A stretch of 10,833 bases of DNA from Lentisphaera sp. (lineage in GTDB: Bacteria; Verrucomicrobiota; Lentisphaeria; Victivallales; GWF2-50-93), in NCBI GenBank assembly GCA_020721745.1, contig DYMC01000076.1, positions 1 to 10,833 on the forward strand. The letters are read 5' to 3'. Both the position numbers and the translations under genes were made by a program. Below the pieces are notes generated by a model. It ran no database searches, was not told the DNA's origin, and saw only the letters and a program-made list of their open reading frames with translations. Shown in pieces: positions 1 to 6,552 of this stretch. Within the stretch, counting starts at the first letter, position 1; each line of letters begins with the position of its first letter.

Positions 1-88
1 CCAGCAGCTTTTTGGGAAACAACAGGATCATGCATGTTCCGGGACGTAATATCGTTCCAAATCGAGCTTTGTCCAGCAATTCCCGCAG

Positions 89-141
89 TAAATCCCCTTG
101 GCAATCCCCCGGCCGAGCCGGGGGATTGCCAAGGGGATTTA
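89..141. repeat. Perfect 25-bp fold-back palindrome after ispD
   Basis: The arms 89-113 and 117-141 are exact reverse complements over 25 bases, separated only by the triplet CGA. The structure starts 3 bases past the ispD stop codon in the direction of ispD transcription, so it may end or protect that transcript. It is not followed by a T-run on the minus strand (the next bases read CTGCGG), so it is not a classic intrinsic terminator. It could instead be a short palindromic repeat unit. Confidence 0.85.
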
Positions 142-144
142 GGT

Positions 145-852
145 TCAATCGCACGGACAGTCCGCAAGCAGGGCCTCGGCGGTCCGGATGTCGGACGAAT
201 ACGTGATTTTGATGTTCGACGGCTCGCCGGGAAAGACCATTGCCTTGAATCCTGCCGCCTCCATCGCCGACGCGTCGTCGGTGAAGGGCTGTCTTTTTCC
301 ATCAGCGCGGCTGTAGGCGAGGGAGATTTCGGAGTATCTGAATATCTGTGGAGTCTGGGCCGCCCATAGGAAGGCCCTGTCAAGGGTTCTCTCTATCCGC
401 CCATGCGTGTCCGCGAGCTTGACTGTGTCCGTGAGTTTCGCCGAGACGACGGCCGAACCGTTCTCCTCCGCGAAGGCGAATGCCTCCGCGACAGTCCTTT
501 CGGTAACCATGGGCCTTGCCGCATCGTGGATGGCGACGAAATCGGGCTTCGAATTTCGCAGCGCATCGAGGCCGGCCCTCACGGAGTCCTCCCTGAGTTC
601 CCCTCCGTCGGAGAAGAGGACGGCTCCCGGGCTGAAATGCTCCGACGATATCCTCTCGAAATCGGCGCGGAGCCTTGTCGGAACGACTATCACGATGCGA
701 TCTTTGCATGTCTTCAGAAAGGGAAGCGTGGAGCGTATGAACACCGGGACTCCTGCGATTTTCGCAAGGAGCTTGTTGTCCTTTCCGAAACGTTTGCCGG
801 AGCCTCCCGCCACTATGACGGCGGCATGGGATATTGTGGCGGCCCCGCTCAT
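145..852 (-). CDS. ispD: 2-C-methyl-D-erythritol 4-phosphate cytidylyltransferase (IspD)
   Basis: IspD joins CTP and methylerythritol phosphate to give CDP-methylerythritol, the third step of the cytosolic MEP pathway to isoprenoids. The 235-residue product has the usual family length. Visible motifs are the nucleotide-binding loop AGGSGKRFG (15-23) with Lys27, GGELREDSVRAGL (83-95), the hallmark HDAARP (109-114), TDTVK (141-145), WAAQTPQIF (163-171), TDDASAMEAAG (191-201) and the C-terminal NIKIT (213-217). The ATG at 852 overlaps the stop of the upstream lipoprotein gene (ATGA, 849-852), so translation is probably coupled. The same reading frame runs open much further upstream, but there it only shadows the lipoprotein gene in another frame. 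A perfect palindrome follows the stop. No ispF is visible before the window edge. The family call is secure. Confidence 0.96.
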   Translation of the reverse strand: MSGAATISHAAVIVAGGSGKRFGKDNKLLAKIAGVPVFIRSTLPFLKTCKDRIVIVVPTRLRADFERISSEHFSPGAVLFSDGGELREDSVRAGLDALRNSKPDFVAIHDAARPMVTERTVAEAFAFAEENGSAVVSAKLTDTVKLADTHGRIERTLDRAFLWAAQTPQIFRYSEISLAYSRADGKRQPFTDDASAMEAAGFKAMVFPGEPSNIKITYSSDIRTAEALLADCPCD

Positions 853-1475
853 TTCGAGGCCATGACATCGGGTCTCAATTCGTGGACGAAGTCCATGGAG
901 ACCCTGTGGTAGAGATCCATGGTCTGGCGCGACCAGTAATAGTGGTCTATTATACCGCTTATCGGGGCGAGCCAGGTAAGACCGTAGTCGGTCGAGATGG
1001 ACCAGGTCTGGCCCTTCCATATCAGCTTGCCGCTTTTTGTGTCGTAGACTGCGAGCCTGACCTCGACGTATGCATATGTGAAGAGGAAGAAGTGGAAGTG
1101 GTCCTGCGTGAGCACGTCTCCCAGGATGACGGCATCGGAATTCTCCTCCCTTGCGACCCTGAGGGCGTCGGCTCCGCTGTAGGGCTGCGAGGCTCTTCTG
1201 TCCGTGTCGTCGAGGCGGGTGCATGTGCCTATCAGGGAGAAGCCCTGGAAGATGGCCTCTCTGGCTCTTGGTCCTGCCTCGCGATACCAGCTTGTGTTGC
1301 GGAAGGGATAGACCGTGAAAGTCTGCGGATACTGCTTCGAGAATCCGTGGTTGGCGGAATCCACCTCGCAGTAGGTCTTGTGGTTGCCGAGAACGAGCCT
1401 GTGGAAGGTTCCACATGAGCTAAGTAGCGTGGCCAGGCAGAAGAGGATTGTCAAACGGGCGAAACTGCATCTCAT
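849..1475 (-). CDS. Putative lipoprotein, possibly CsgG/LpoB- or GNA1162-like
   Basis: The 208-residue product starts with a positively charged end, a hydrophobic stretch (8-18) and a lipobox LSSC with the lipidated Cys at 21. It should therefore be exported and lipid-anchored. I prefer the ATG at 1475 over the in-frame ATG at 1490 because a clear GGAGG lies 8 bases upstream of it. The mature part has a pattern seen in periplasmic lipoproteins of the CsgG/LpoB/DUF799 kind: an early 'VYPFRNTS' strand, then 'SDAVILGDVLTQ', then 'EVRLAVYDTKSGKLIWKG', suggesting an alpha/beta domain. That similarity is recalled, not searched, and the function is unknown. It overlaps ispD by 4 bases and has its own promoter candidate at 1510-1537. 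Confidence 0.85.
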   Translation of the reverse strand: MRCSFARLTILFCLATLLSSCGTFHRLVLGNHKTYCEVDSANHGFSKQYPQTFTVYPFRNTSWYREAGPRAREAIFQGFSLIGTCTRLDDTDRRASQPYSGADALRVAREENSDAVILGDVLTQDHFHFFLFTYAYVEVRLAVYDTKSGKLIWKGQTWSISTDYGLTWLAPISGIIDHYYWSRQTMDLYHRVSMDFVHELRPDVMASK

Positions 1476-1509
1476 TTCCGAGCCCTCCATTCTCTTTGGA
1501 ATTACCCCG

Positions 1510-1537
1510 AATATAAATGCGTTGTCTCCAAAATCAA
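1510..1537 (-). promoter_or_regulatory. Candidate sigma-70 promoter for lipoprotein-ispD
   Basis: On the minus strand TTGATT (1537-1532) and TATATT (1515-1510) are separated by 16 bases. The -35 box overlaps the stop codon of the glycosyltransferase gene. Transcription would start near 1503, about 28 bases before the preferred lipoprotein start. This is a motif match only. Confidence 0.5.
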
Positions 1538-2457
1538 GTTCCTGTGGAATTCCCCGGAAGCATCCCTTTCAGGACCGACGCGATATATCTGCCGACGAAC
1601 CTGGATCGGTTTCTCACCGCCCCTCTTCCTAGGGCGTCCAGCAGGCGGGATCTGAATTCGGAATACCTGCCGCTCCTGTAGAGGGCGCGGAGCAAATCCT
1701 CCGTCTCCTTGCAGAGCAGAAGCGACATCTCGCTTTCGTCGAGCTTGGCCGCGAGCCGCCTGTCCCCTTTCAATGCCTCGGAGAACATCGTGCCCTGTGC
1801 GATCACCAGGTCATGGCGCTCCCGCTGGCGGCCCCCCGCACAGACATCGCGGACCTCCCCGATTGGTCCTCCGCAATAGAAGAATCCTGTCCGGGCCATG
1901 AGACGCAGAATCAATTCTATGTCCTCCTTGTCCCTCAGGCTCGGATTGTATCCGCCCGCGTCCAGAAAGAGTCTCCGCTCGACGAGGAAGCCATTGTTGT
2001 TGCACCATGCCCTGTCCCGGATGTATTCGCCCATCCCCAGGCGATCTCCTCTTTTCTTTCTCCCGGCGATGTCCTTCCAGCGTCCGCTGGGGGTTTTGAA
2101 CACACCGAAGGACGCGCGCGAATCAGGAGACGCGAGCTCCTCCAGCAGGGATACGCGGGCTGACACCGCGTCAGGATAGAGCATGTCGTCTGAATCAAGG
2201 AAGCAGACGTAGTCGGTCCTGGCCGACTCGGCCCCGAGATTCTTGCAGGCGGATTGTCCGGAATTCCTGTCCATGCGCAGCAGCGCGATCCTGCCTCCAT
2301 ATTCTCGATCGAGAGCCTCGGCGCTTCCGTCTGAGGAGGCATCGTCAACCACCACGCATGAGCAGCTTCCATGGGTCTGGGCGAGAACTGACTCGATGGC
2401 CGTCCTGACGGTCGGCCACCTGTTGTAAGTGGGGATTATGACTGCCGCGCTTTTCAT
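1534..2457 (-). CDS. Family 2 glycosyltransferase (GT-A fold)
   Basis: The 307-residue product has the GT2 nucleotide-sugar domain from its first residues: VIIPTYNR (6-13), VVVDDASSDGS (35-45) with the nucleotide-binding Asp pair at 38-39, SGQSACKNLGAE (66-77), and the metal-binding DxD-type FLDSDD (86-91). The KED of LRDKEDIELILR (175-186) probably supplies the catalytic acidic residue. The rest (about 200-307) is helical, charged and without a recognised domain. There is no signal peptide or clear membrane segment, so it should act at the cytoplasmic face on a lipid-linked or surface glycan. The acceptor cannot be read from the sequence. It starts 19 bases after the sigma-factor stop, so the two are probably cotranscribed. 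The upstream G-rich sequence is only a weak ribosome binding site. Confidence 0.92.
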   Translation of the reverse strand: MKSAAVIIPTYNRWPTVRTAIESVLAQTHGSCSCVVVDDASSDGSAEALDREYGGRIALLRMDRNSGQSACKNLGAESARTDYVCFLDSDDMLYPDAVSARVSLLEELASPDSRASFGVFKTPSGRWKDIAGRKKRGDRLGMGEYIRDRAWCNNNGFLVERRLFLDAGGYNPSLRDKEDIELILRLMARTGFFYCGGPIGEVRDVCAGGRQRERHDLVIAQGTMFSEALKGDRRLAAKLDESEMSLLLCKETEDLLRALYRSGRYSEFRSRLLDALGRGAVRNRSRFVGRYIASVLKGMLPGNSTGT

Positions 2458-2476
2458 TGTCCGCCCCCGGCTGTTG

Positions 2477-3868
2477 TCAGAAGTAGCCTTCCAGAAGCCT
2501 TCTTCGGGACGGATGCCGGAGCTTCTCTATGGCCTTCGCCTCGATCTGCCTCACCCTTTCCCTGGTGATTCCGAAGTGTTTGGAAATCTCGACGTGGGTT
2601 TTCTGCGAATCGCCCGAGAGCCCGAAGCGCATGCCGATAACCTGCCGTTCGCGTTCGGAGAGCATGTCGAGAACCTCGTCTATCTTCTCCCTCAAAACCG
2701 TGAAAGCCGCCTTCTGGACTGGGTTTTCCGAGTTTTCGTCCTCGATGAGGTCGCCAAGGGAAGATTCTCCGTCCTCTCCGGATGGTGCCTGCAGGGAGAC
2801 CGTCTGCGAGGCCATTCTCTGGAGTGCGCGGACTCTCTCCTTTGGCATGTCGAGCAGCGCGGCCAGCTCCTCCGGTTCCGGTTCGCGCCCTTTCTCCTGT
2901 ATGAATATCTGCTCCTGGGTGTGCATCCTGGCTATCGTCGCTATCATGTGCGAAGGAATGCGGATGGTCCTGGACTGATCCGCGAGCCCCCTGGATATTG
3001 ACTGCTTTATCCACCACGTGGCGTAGGTGCTGAACTTGTGCCCGAGCCGGCAGTCGAACTTGTCGAGAGCCTTCATGAGACCTATGTTGCCTTCCTGGAT
3101 TAGGTCGTTCAGGGACAGCCCCCTGTTCTGGAAATGCTTGGCTATGCTTACGACCAGGCGGAGGTTGGCCTCGAGCATCCTCTTCCTCAGGGATTCCGAC
3201 TGCTTCCTCAGACGCTCGATGCGTTTCATGGCCGCGGAGAAGTCCTGCCTGGAGACCATGAGCCTCCTGAGCACCTGTTCGCGGATACCATCCTTGCCCG
3301 CCGAGCGGCCATCGAGCAGCTTGCCATATTCGATGGCGGCATCAAGCCACTCGTGAATGAACGAGTTCTGAGGCCTGTAGCGTCCAAGAAGGGAGGGAAT
3401 CTGTTCACCGCTCTTCTTCGCGCCATGTGCGCCCTTCCTGGAATCCTCGCCCAGGGTCTTGTAGGCTTTGGCTATCTCCTTCCGCCATTTCATGAAGTCG
3501 GCGAGGAGGGATTCAGGCCTTGCCCCCTTCTTGGCGAGCAGGCCGAGCACCATGAACTTCTCGCATATGTTCTCGGCTGTAGTCTCGTCGAGGATGTTCA
3601 GATACTCGTTTGCCACGAAGCCGAAGCGCCGCAGTTCGGACCATATCTCCTCGACGAGCCTGTTGTACTCGTGCATGAGGCTGGACTCGTCCTCGGCGGA
3701 AAGGAGCTGGCTCTCGCCCATCTGCCTGAGATACGCCGAGAGGGAGTCCGTATCGGCGAAGACCTCCTCGGAGTCCTCCGGCGCGATCGGTTCCTGTGTG
3801 GAGGGCTCCAGGCTCCTGCCCTTGCCGGGTGCATCAGCGCCTTTCTCTGTTCTTTTGCTTCTGTCCAT
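2477..3868 (-). CDS. rpoD: RpoD-like (group 1 or 2) sigma-70 RNA polymerase sigma factor
   Basis: The 463-residue product directs RNA polymerase to promoters. Region 1.2 (about 41-75, DSLSAYLRQMG) is followed by a 150-residue non-conserved insert, then regions 2.1-2.4 (230-305) with LIQEGNIGLMKA, FSTYATWWIKQ and RTIRIP. Region 3 spans about 308-385. Region 4 (395-460) contains the -35-reading helix-turn-helix ITRERVRQIEAKAIEKLRHPSR. Only 40 residues precede region 1.2, so a full region 1.1 is absent. The core sequence looks primary (housekeeping), but the lack of 1.1 and substitutions such as ISKHFG for the usual V/GKEFN-like stretch leave an alternative group 2 sigma possible. No good Shine-Dalgarno sequence precedes the ATG. 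The gene is divergent from tRNA-Ala and leads into the glycosyltransferase gene. Confidence 0.93.
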   Translation of the reverse strand: MDRSKRTEKGADAPGKGRSLEPSTQEPIAPEDSEEVFADTDSLSAYLRQMGESQLLSAEDESSLMHEYNRLVEEIWSELRRFGFVANEYLNILDETTAENICEKFMVLGLLAKKGARPESLLADFMKWRKEIAKAYKTLGEDSRKGAHGAKKSGEQIPSLLGRYRPQNSFIHEWLDAAIEYGKLLDGRSAGKDGIREQVLRRLMVSRQDFSAAMKRIERLRKQSESLRKRMLEANLRLVVSIAKHFQNRGLSLNDLIQEGNIGLMKALDKFDCRLGHKFSTYATWWIKQSISRGLADQSRTIRIPSHMIATIARMHTQEQIFIQEKGREPEPEELAALLDMPKERVRALQRMASQTVSLQAPSGEDGESSLGDLIEDENSENPVQKAAFTVLREKIDEVLDMLSERERQVIGMRFGLSGDSQKTHVEISKHFGITRERVRQIEAKAIEKLRHPSRRRLLEGYF

Positions 3869-3872
3869 GTTG

Positions 3873-3902
3873 AAAATATCCGTCCCCCGCCGGGAAAATC
3901 AA
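3873..3902 (-). promoter_or_regulatory. Weak candidate promoter for the sigma factor gene
   Basis: Minus-strand TTGATT (3902-3897) and TATTTT (3878-3873) are 18 bases apart. If used, transcription would start at or within a few bases of the ATG at 3868, giving a leaderless message. That would fit the missing ribosome binding site. The match is loose. Confidence 0.3.
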
Positions 3903-3915
3903 GTGCGGAAATAAT

Positions 3916-3943
3916 TTGAATATATCCCATAGCGTGGTAAATT
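3916..3943 (+). promoter_or_regulatory. Candidate promoter for tRNA-Ala
   Basis: TTGAAT (3916-3921) and TAAATT (3938-3943) are separated by 16 bases. Transcription would start near 3950, leaving a short 5' leader to be trimmed by RNase P before the tRNA begins at 3967. The segment lies between the divergent sigma factor and tRNA genes. Confidence 0.4.
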
Positions 3944-3966
3944 CATCCTCCCATACGAGATAAAAA

Positions 3967-4044
<78 letters not shown>

Positions 4045-4047
4045 TAC

Positions 4048-4135
4048 AAGAGTTCAGCAACACCCGTCATTCTCGATGTGTCACGAAGCTTGTCCGGCCC
4101 TGCGGCGGGTTCGTGTCTTCACTGGACTCGGACGT
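4048..4135 (+). repeat. Nested palindromic repeat, copy 1
   Basis: Outer ends GAGTTCAG (4050-4057) and CTGGACTC (4122-4129) are inverted repeats with one mismatch. Inside, CCCGTCATT (4063-4071) leads into a hairpin: CACGAA (4082-4087) pairs with TTCGTG (4110-4115), a 6-base bulge GCTTGT follows, then CC-g-GCC pairs with GGC-g-GG around the loop CTGC. The inner block is shared with 9103-9203 and the outer block with the reverse complement of 9291-9335. It sits 4 bases after the tRNA CCA end. It has no coding capacity and no T-run. Confidence 0.85.
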
Positions 4136-4161
4136 AAATAAATATTTGCAGCCTAGGGAGC

Positions 4162-4198
4162 AAGGACAGGGCTTGCTGAACTTCATGCGGGTGTCCTT
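4162..4198 (+). repeat. Inverted repeat directly upstream of nadB
   Basis: AAGGACA (4162-4168) is the exact reverse complement of TGTCCTT (4192-4198), which ends 2 bases before the nadB ATG. In addition TTGCTGAAC (4173-4181) inside the loop is the reverse complement of GTTCAGCAA (4052-4060) in repeat copy 1. The two pairings could compete in the RNA. A role in nadB translation is inference only. Confidence 0.5.
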
Positions 4199-4200
4199 CG

Positions 4201-5850
4201 ATGCAGAAAAAAATTTTAGAATTTGATGTCGTGGTGCTCGGCAGCGGGGCCGCGGGGCTCTCGGCCGCGCTGAAGCTCGCCGAGAAAGGACTCTCCGTCG
4301 CAGTGGTTACCAAGAGGGACATCTTCGATACGAACACGCGCTACGCCCAGGGCGGCGTTGCCTCCGTGACAGACAAGGATGACAGTTTCGACGCACACGT
4401 GAAGGACACGTTGACGGCAGGGGATCATCTCTGCAAGGCCGATGTTGTCCGCAGGATCGTCGAGGCAGGTCCCGCCGCAATCAGATCCCTCGAGAAATAT
4501 GGACTGCATTTCACCAAGCGCGGCGAGATCGGCGAAGAGAAGAATGCCTCCGGCTACGACCTCGGCAAGGAAGGGGGGCATTCGGCCAGAAGAGTCCTCC
4601 ATTCGGGCGATATCACCGGAGAGGAGATCGAGAAGACCCTGGTCGGCGCGTGCAGGAGACAGCCGCGCATAGAGATATTCGAGAACCATGTGGCCGTGGA
4701 CATCATCACGTCGGCAAAACTCGGATGGATGGGCGAGGACTTCGCCCTGGGCAGCTACGTCCTGGACGCGAAATCGCGGGAGGTCCGGACTTTTGTCTCA
4801 GCCGCGACGGTGGTCGCCTGCGGGGGGGCCGGCAAGGCCTACCTCTACTCGAGCAACCCTGATGTCGCCTCCGGGGACGGGATAGCCATGTGCTACCGCG
4901 CCCACGTCCCCATCCTGAACATGGAGTTCTTCCAGTTCCACCCGACAATTTTACACCATCCCAAGGAGAAGTCCTTCCTCATAAGCGAAGCCCTGCGCGG
5001 CGAGGGTGCCAGACTGCTCGTGAGGGGGGCCGATGGCAGGCTGCGCGAATTCATGGAAAACTACCACCACCTCGGGGCCCTGGCCCCGCGCGACATCGTC
5101 GCAAGGGCCATAGACAACGAACTGAAGAGAAGCGGGCAGGAGTCCGCCTTCCTCGACATAACCGGCAAGAGCAGGGATTTCCTCCGGAGGAGATTCCCCG
5201 GGATATTCGCCAAGCTCATGTCCCTCGGCATAGACATGTCGAAGGAGCCGATACCGGTGGTCCCGGCGGCGCACTACTGCTGCGGAGGCGCACAGACCGA
5301 CTACGCCGGCAGGACAAGCATAAGAGGGCTCTATGTGGCCGGGGAGAGCGCCTGCACCGGCCTCCACGGGGCCAACAGGCTGGCGAGCAACAGCCTCCTG
5401 GAGGCGCTCGTCGTCGCGAAATTCGCAGCCGAGCATATATCCGCCAATTTCAAGGGGCTCCGCGGCGAACGGCCCAGCGGAAGGATACCCCTGTGGAGAA
5501 GCGGAAACGCGACGAACTCGGACGAGCTGGTGGTGGTCTCCCATAACTGGGAGGAGATCAGGAAGTTCATGTGGGACTATGTCGGGATATTCAGGACCAA
5601 CAAGAGGCTGGAGAGGGCGAAGAACAGGATAAAGAACATCAGGAAGGAAATCGAGAAATACTACTGGGACTTCCACCTCACCAGGGACCTCGTCGAACTC
5701 AGGAACCTTTCATCGGTCGCCGAGATAATCGTTGATTCATCCCTCGGCAGGAAGGAGAGCCGGGGCCTGCACTACAACGCCGACTATCCGGACAGGGACC
5801 CCGACATGGACGGCGTGGACTCGGTGATAAAAAAACCCTACAGAAGCTGA
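4201..5850 (+). CDS. nadB: L-aspartate oxidase (NadB)
   Basis: NadB oxidises L-aspartate to iminoaspartate using FAD, with oxygen or fumarate as acceptor. This is the first step of de novo NAD synthesis in the cytosol. The 549-residue product is close to the usual length. It shows the FAD loop GSGAAG (14-19), NTRYAQGGVA (45-54), GGHSARRVLH (125-134), FQFHPT (244-249), SEALRGEGA (262-270), APRDIV (295-300), HYCCGG (358-363) and GANRLASNSLLEAL (390-403). Substrate-binding residues known from E. coli NadB appear to be kept: Gln245, His247, Glu263, Arg297, His358 and Arg393, with Ser262 where E. coli has Thr. The C-terminal helical domain ends with the typical SRGLHYNADYP. It is distinguished from SdhA/FrdA by this overall pattern. 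No Shine-Dalgarno sequence precedes the ATG, and no nadA or nadC is adjacent. Confidence 0.96.
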   Translation: MQKKILEFDVVVLGSGAAGLSAALKLAEKGLSVAVVTKRDIFDTNTRYAQGGVASVTDKDDSFDAHVKDTLTAGDHLCKADVVRRIVEAGPAAIRSLEKYGLHFTKRGEIGEEKNASGYDLGKEGGHSARRVLHSGDITGEEIEKTLVGACRRQPRIEIFENHVAVDIITSAKLGWMGEDFALGSYVLDAKSREVRTFVSAATVVACGGAGKAYLYSSNPDVASGDGIAMCYRAHVPILNMEFFQFHPTILHHPKEKSFLISEALRGEGARLLVRGADGRLREFMENYHHLGALAPRDIVARAIDNELKRSGQESAFLDITGKSRDFLRRRFPGIFAKLMSLGIDMSKEPIPVVPAAHYCCGGAQTDYAGRTSIRGLYVAGESACTGLHGANRLASNSLLEALVVAKFAAEHISANFKGLRGERPSGRIPLWRSGNATNSDELVVVSHNWEEIRKFMWDYVGIFRTNKRLERAKNRIKNIRKEIEKYYWDFHLTRDLVELRNLSSVAEIIVDSSLGRKESRGLHYNADYPDRDPDMDGVDSVIKKPYRS

Positions 5851-5868
5851 GGACGGTCCATGTGGCGC

Positions 5869-5897
5869 TTGACATCTCCGGCATCCCATGATATAAT
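5869..5897 (+). promoter_or_regulatory. Perfect consensus sigma-70 promoter
   Basis: TTGACA (5869-5874) and TATAAT (5892-5897) are separated by 17 bases, an exact match to the housekeeping consensus in boxes and spacing. Transcription should start near 5904 and give a leader of about 38 bases before the zinc-ribbon gene. Confidence 0.88.
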
Positions 5898-5941
5898 CCA
5901 GTCCAGAACATCAACCGAAAGAGAAGGCTTGTAGCCAGACC

Positions 5942-6211
5942 ATGAAAGGAAGGACAGGAAAATTCAGGGCACGGCATTCATACACCTTCACGAGCCTGCC
6001 CGGCTCGGCGAGGAAGGTTCTCCTGTGCCCAGACTGCGGAGAGGCGCTTCTCCACGAGGACATCGAGCAGTATCCGGCCTGCCCTTATTGCGGAAGGAAG
6101 TTCAAGATGACCAAGGACATGGAGGATTTTATCCTCAACCCCTTCGCCGACCCCTGGAATTTCTCCAGCCAGAGACTCGCGCCCGAAAGCTTCCTGTCGG
6201 ACGAGGAATGA
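5942..6211 (+). CDS. Small zinc-ribbon protein of unknown function
   Basis: The 89-residue product has a basic N-terminus (2-12) and then a four-cysteine zinc ribbon. CPDCG (Cys29, Cys32) and CPYCG (Cys47, Cys50) are spaced 14 residues apart, as in small treble-clef or rubredoxin-like knuckles. The last 35 residues (MEDFILNPFADPWNF onward) are acidic and aromatic and could bind a partner. There is no signal peptide. I do not recognise a named family; zinc ribbons occur in transcription, translation and assembly proteins, so nothing specific follows. The gene has its own consensus promoter and stands alone between nadB and the ribosomal cluster. Its ribosome binding site is weak, with only a purine-rich GAAAGAGAAGG farther upstream than usual. 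Confidence 0.8.
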   Translation: MKGRTGKFRARHSYTFTSLPGSARKVLLCPDCGEALLHEDIEQYPACPYCGRKFKMTKDMEDFILNPFADPWNFSSQRLAPESFLSDEE

Positions 6212-6231
6212 GCCCCAGAAACACCAGCCTC

Positions 6232-6256
6232 AAAAAAAATCGATTTTTTTTTTTTT
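6232..6256. other. A8-TCGA-T13 palindrome
   Basis: Positions 6232-6251 form a perfect 20-base palindrome of eight A, TCGA and eight T, and the T-run continues to 6256. It lies just upstream of the -35 box of the ribosomal promoter, where AT tracts act as UP elements for the alpha C-terminal domain. It also follows the zinc-ribbon gene, so the T-run could help end that transcript, but the stem has almost no GC pairs. Confidence 0.6.
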
Positions 6257-6262
6257 GACTCC

Positions 6263-6290
6263 TTGACAAATTCTATTTCGGGTGTAGACT
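6263..6290 (+). promoter_or_regulatory. Promoter of the rpmJ-rpsM-rpsK-rpoA-rplQ operon
   Basis: A perfect -35 box TTGACA (6263-6268) and TAGACT (6285-6290) are 16 bases apart, preceded by the long T tract. Transcription would start near 6297, leaving about 107 bases of leader before rpmJ. Confidence 0.75.
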
Positions 6291-6323
6291 CTCCGGCTCT
6301 TTTATTCAAGAAGGAATAGTTTC

Positions 6324-6407
6324 ATGCACACGTCTGGAATTCAGGGTTGGATTCCGGGTCTGTGCGACCACTACTCACAACAAATCCGGAGCGGACGAAG
6401 AAGATGA
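6324..6407 (+). CDS. Possible 27-codon leader peptide overlapping rpmJ
   Basis: An ATG at 6324 follows AAGGAA (6311-6316) at a good distance of 7 bases and opens a 27-codon frame. The peptide contains GIQGWIPGLC and ends RSGRRR. Its TGA (6405-6407) overlaps the rpmJ start (6404-6406), which would couple the two. The spacing and overlap favour real translation, but an ORF this short can occur by chance. It is not IF1 or another protein usually found next to rpmJ. Confidence 0.35.
   Translation: MHTSGIQGWIPGLCDHYSQQIRSGRRR
6325..6366 (+). promoter_or_regulatory. Long leader hairpin before rpmJ
   Basis: GCACA (6326-6330) pairs with TGTGC (6361-6365). After one C-C mismatch, GTCT pairs with GGGT mostly through G-U wobbles. 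Then GGAAT (6336-6340) pairs with ATTCC (6351-6355), and TCA pairs with TGG around the tetraloop GGGT. This gives roughly 17 pairs in the 5' leader. Ribosomal protein operons are commonly controlled by a product binding such a structure; the ligand here is unknown. Confidence 0.5.
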
Positions 6408-6520
6408 AGGTCAAGGCCTCAGTCAAGAAAAGATGTGAATTCTGCCAGATCATAAAGAGAAAGGGCGTGGTGAGAGTCCAGTGCTCGCGAAACGTCCGCC
6501 ACAAGCAGAGACAAGGCTGA
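6404..6520 (+). CDS. rpmJ: Large ribosomal subunit protein bL36
   Basis: This 38-residue protein of the large subunit begins MKVKASVKKRC and ends RHKQRQG, the standard bL36 pattern. Cys11, Cys14, Cys27 and His33 form the zinc site of the C+ type. The ATG lies within the 3' end of a possible leader ORF, and its own ribosome binding site is weak (GAAGAAG). rpsM follows after 32 bases in the same operon. Confidence 0.97.
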   Translation: MKVKASVKKRCEFCQIIKRKGVVRVQCSRNVRHKQRQG

Positions 6521-6552
6521 CAATCCAACAACAAACTCTATAGGAGCGTAGT

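Noticed and set aside
27..42. Near-palindrome GGATCATGCATGTTCC
   Set aside because: It could be an operator, but it has one mismatch, is short, and no gene start can be tied to it.
1..88. Open minus-strand frames running to the left edge, one reading like ELLDKARFGTILRPG
   Set aside because: More than one frame is open over this short stretch, and no start with a ribosome binding site is visible, so no gene can be supported.
853..1416. Long minus-strand open frame upstream of ispD
   Set aside because: It lies in another frame over the lipoprotein gene, which has a signal peptide, lipobox and ribosome binding site. The IspD motifs start only after 852.
3134..3919. Plus-strand open frame of 261 codons opposite the sigma factor
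   Set aside because: The minus strand encodes conserved sigma-70 regions throughout. The plus frame is its antisense shadow.
6291..6391. CTCCGG/CCGGAG pairing that would close the rpmJ leader
   Set aside because: The left half lies at or before the predicted transcription start near 6297, so most of it would not be in the RNA.
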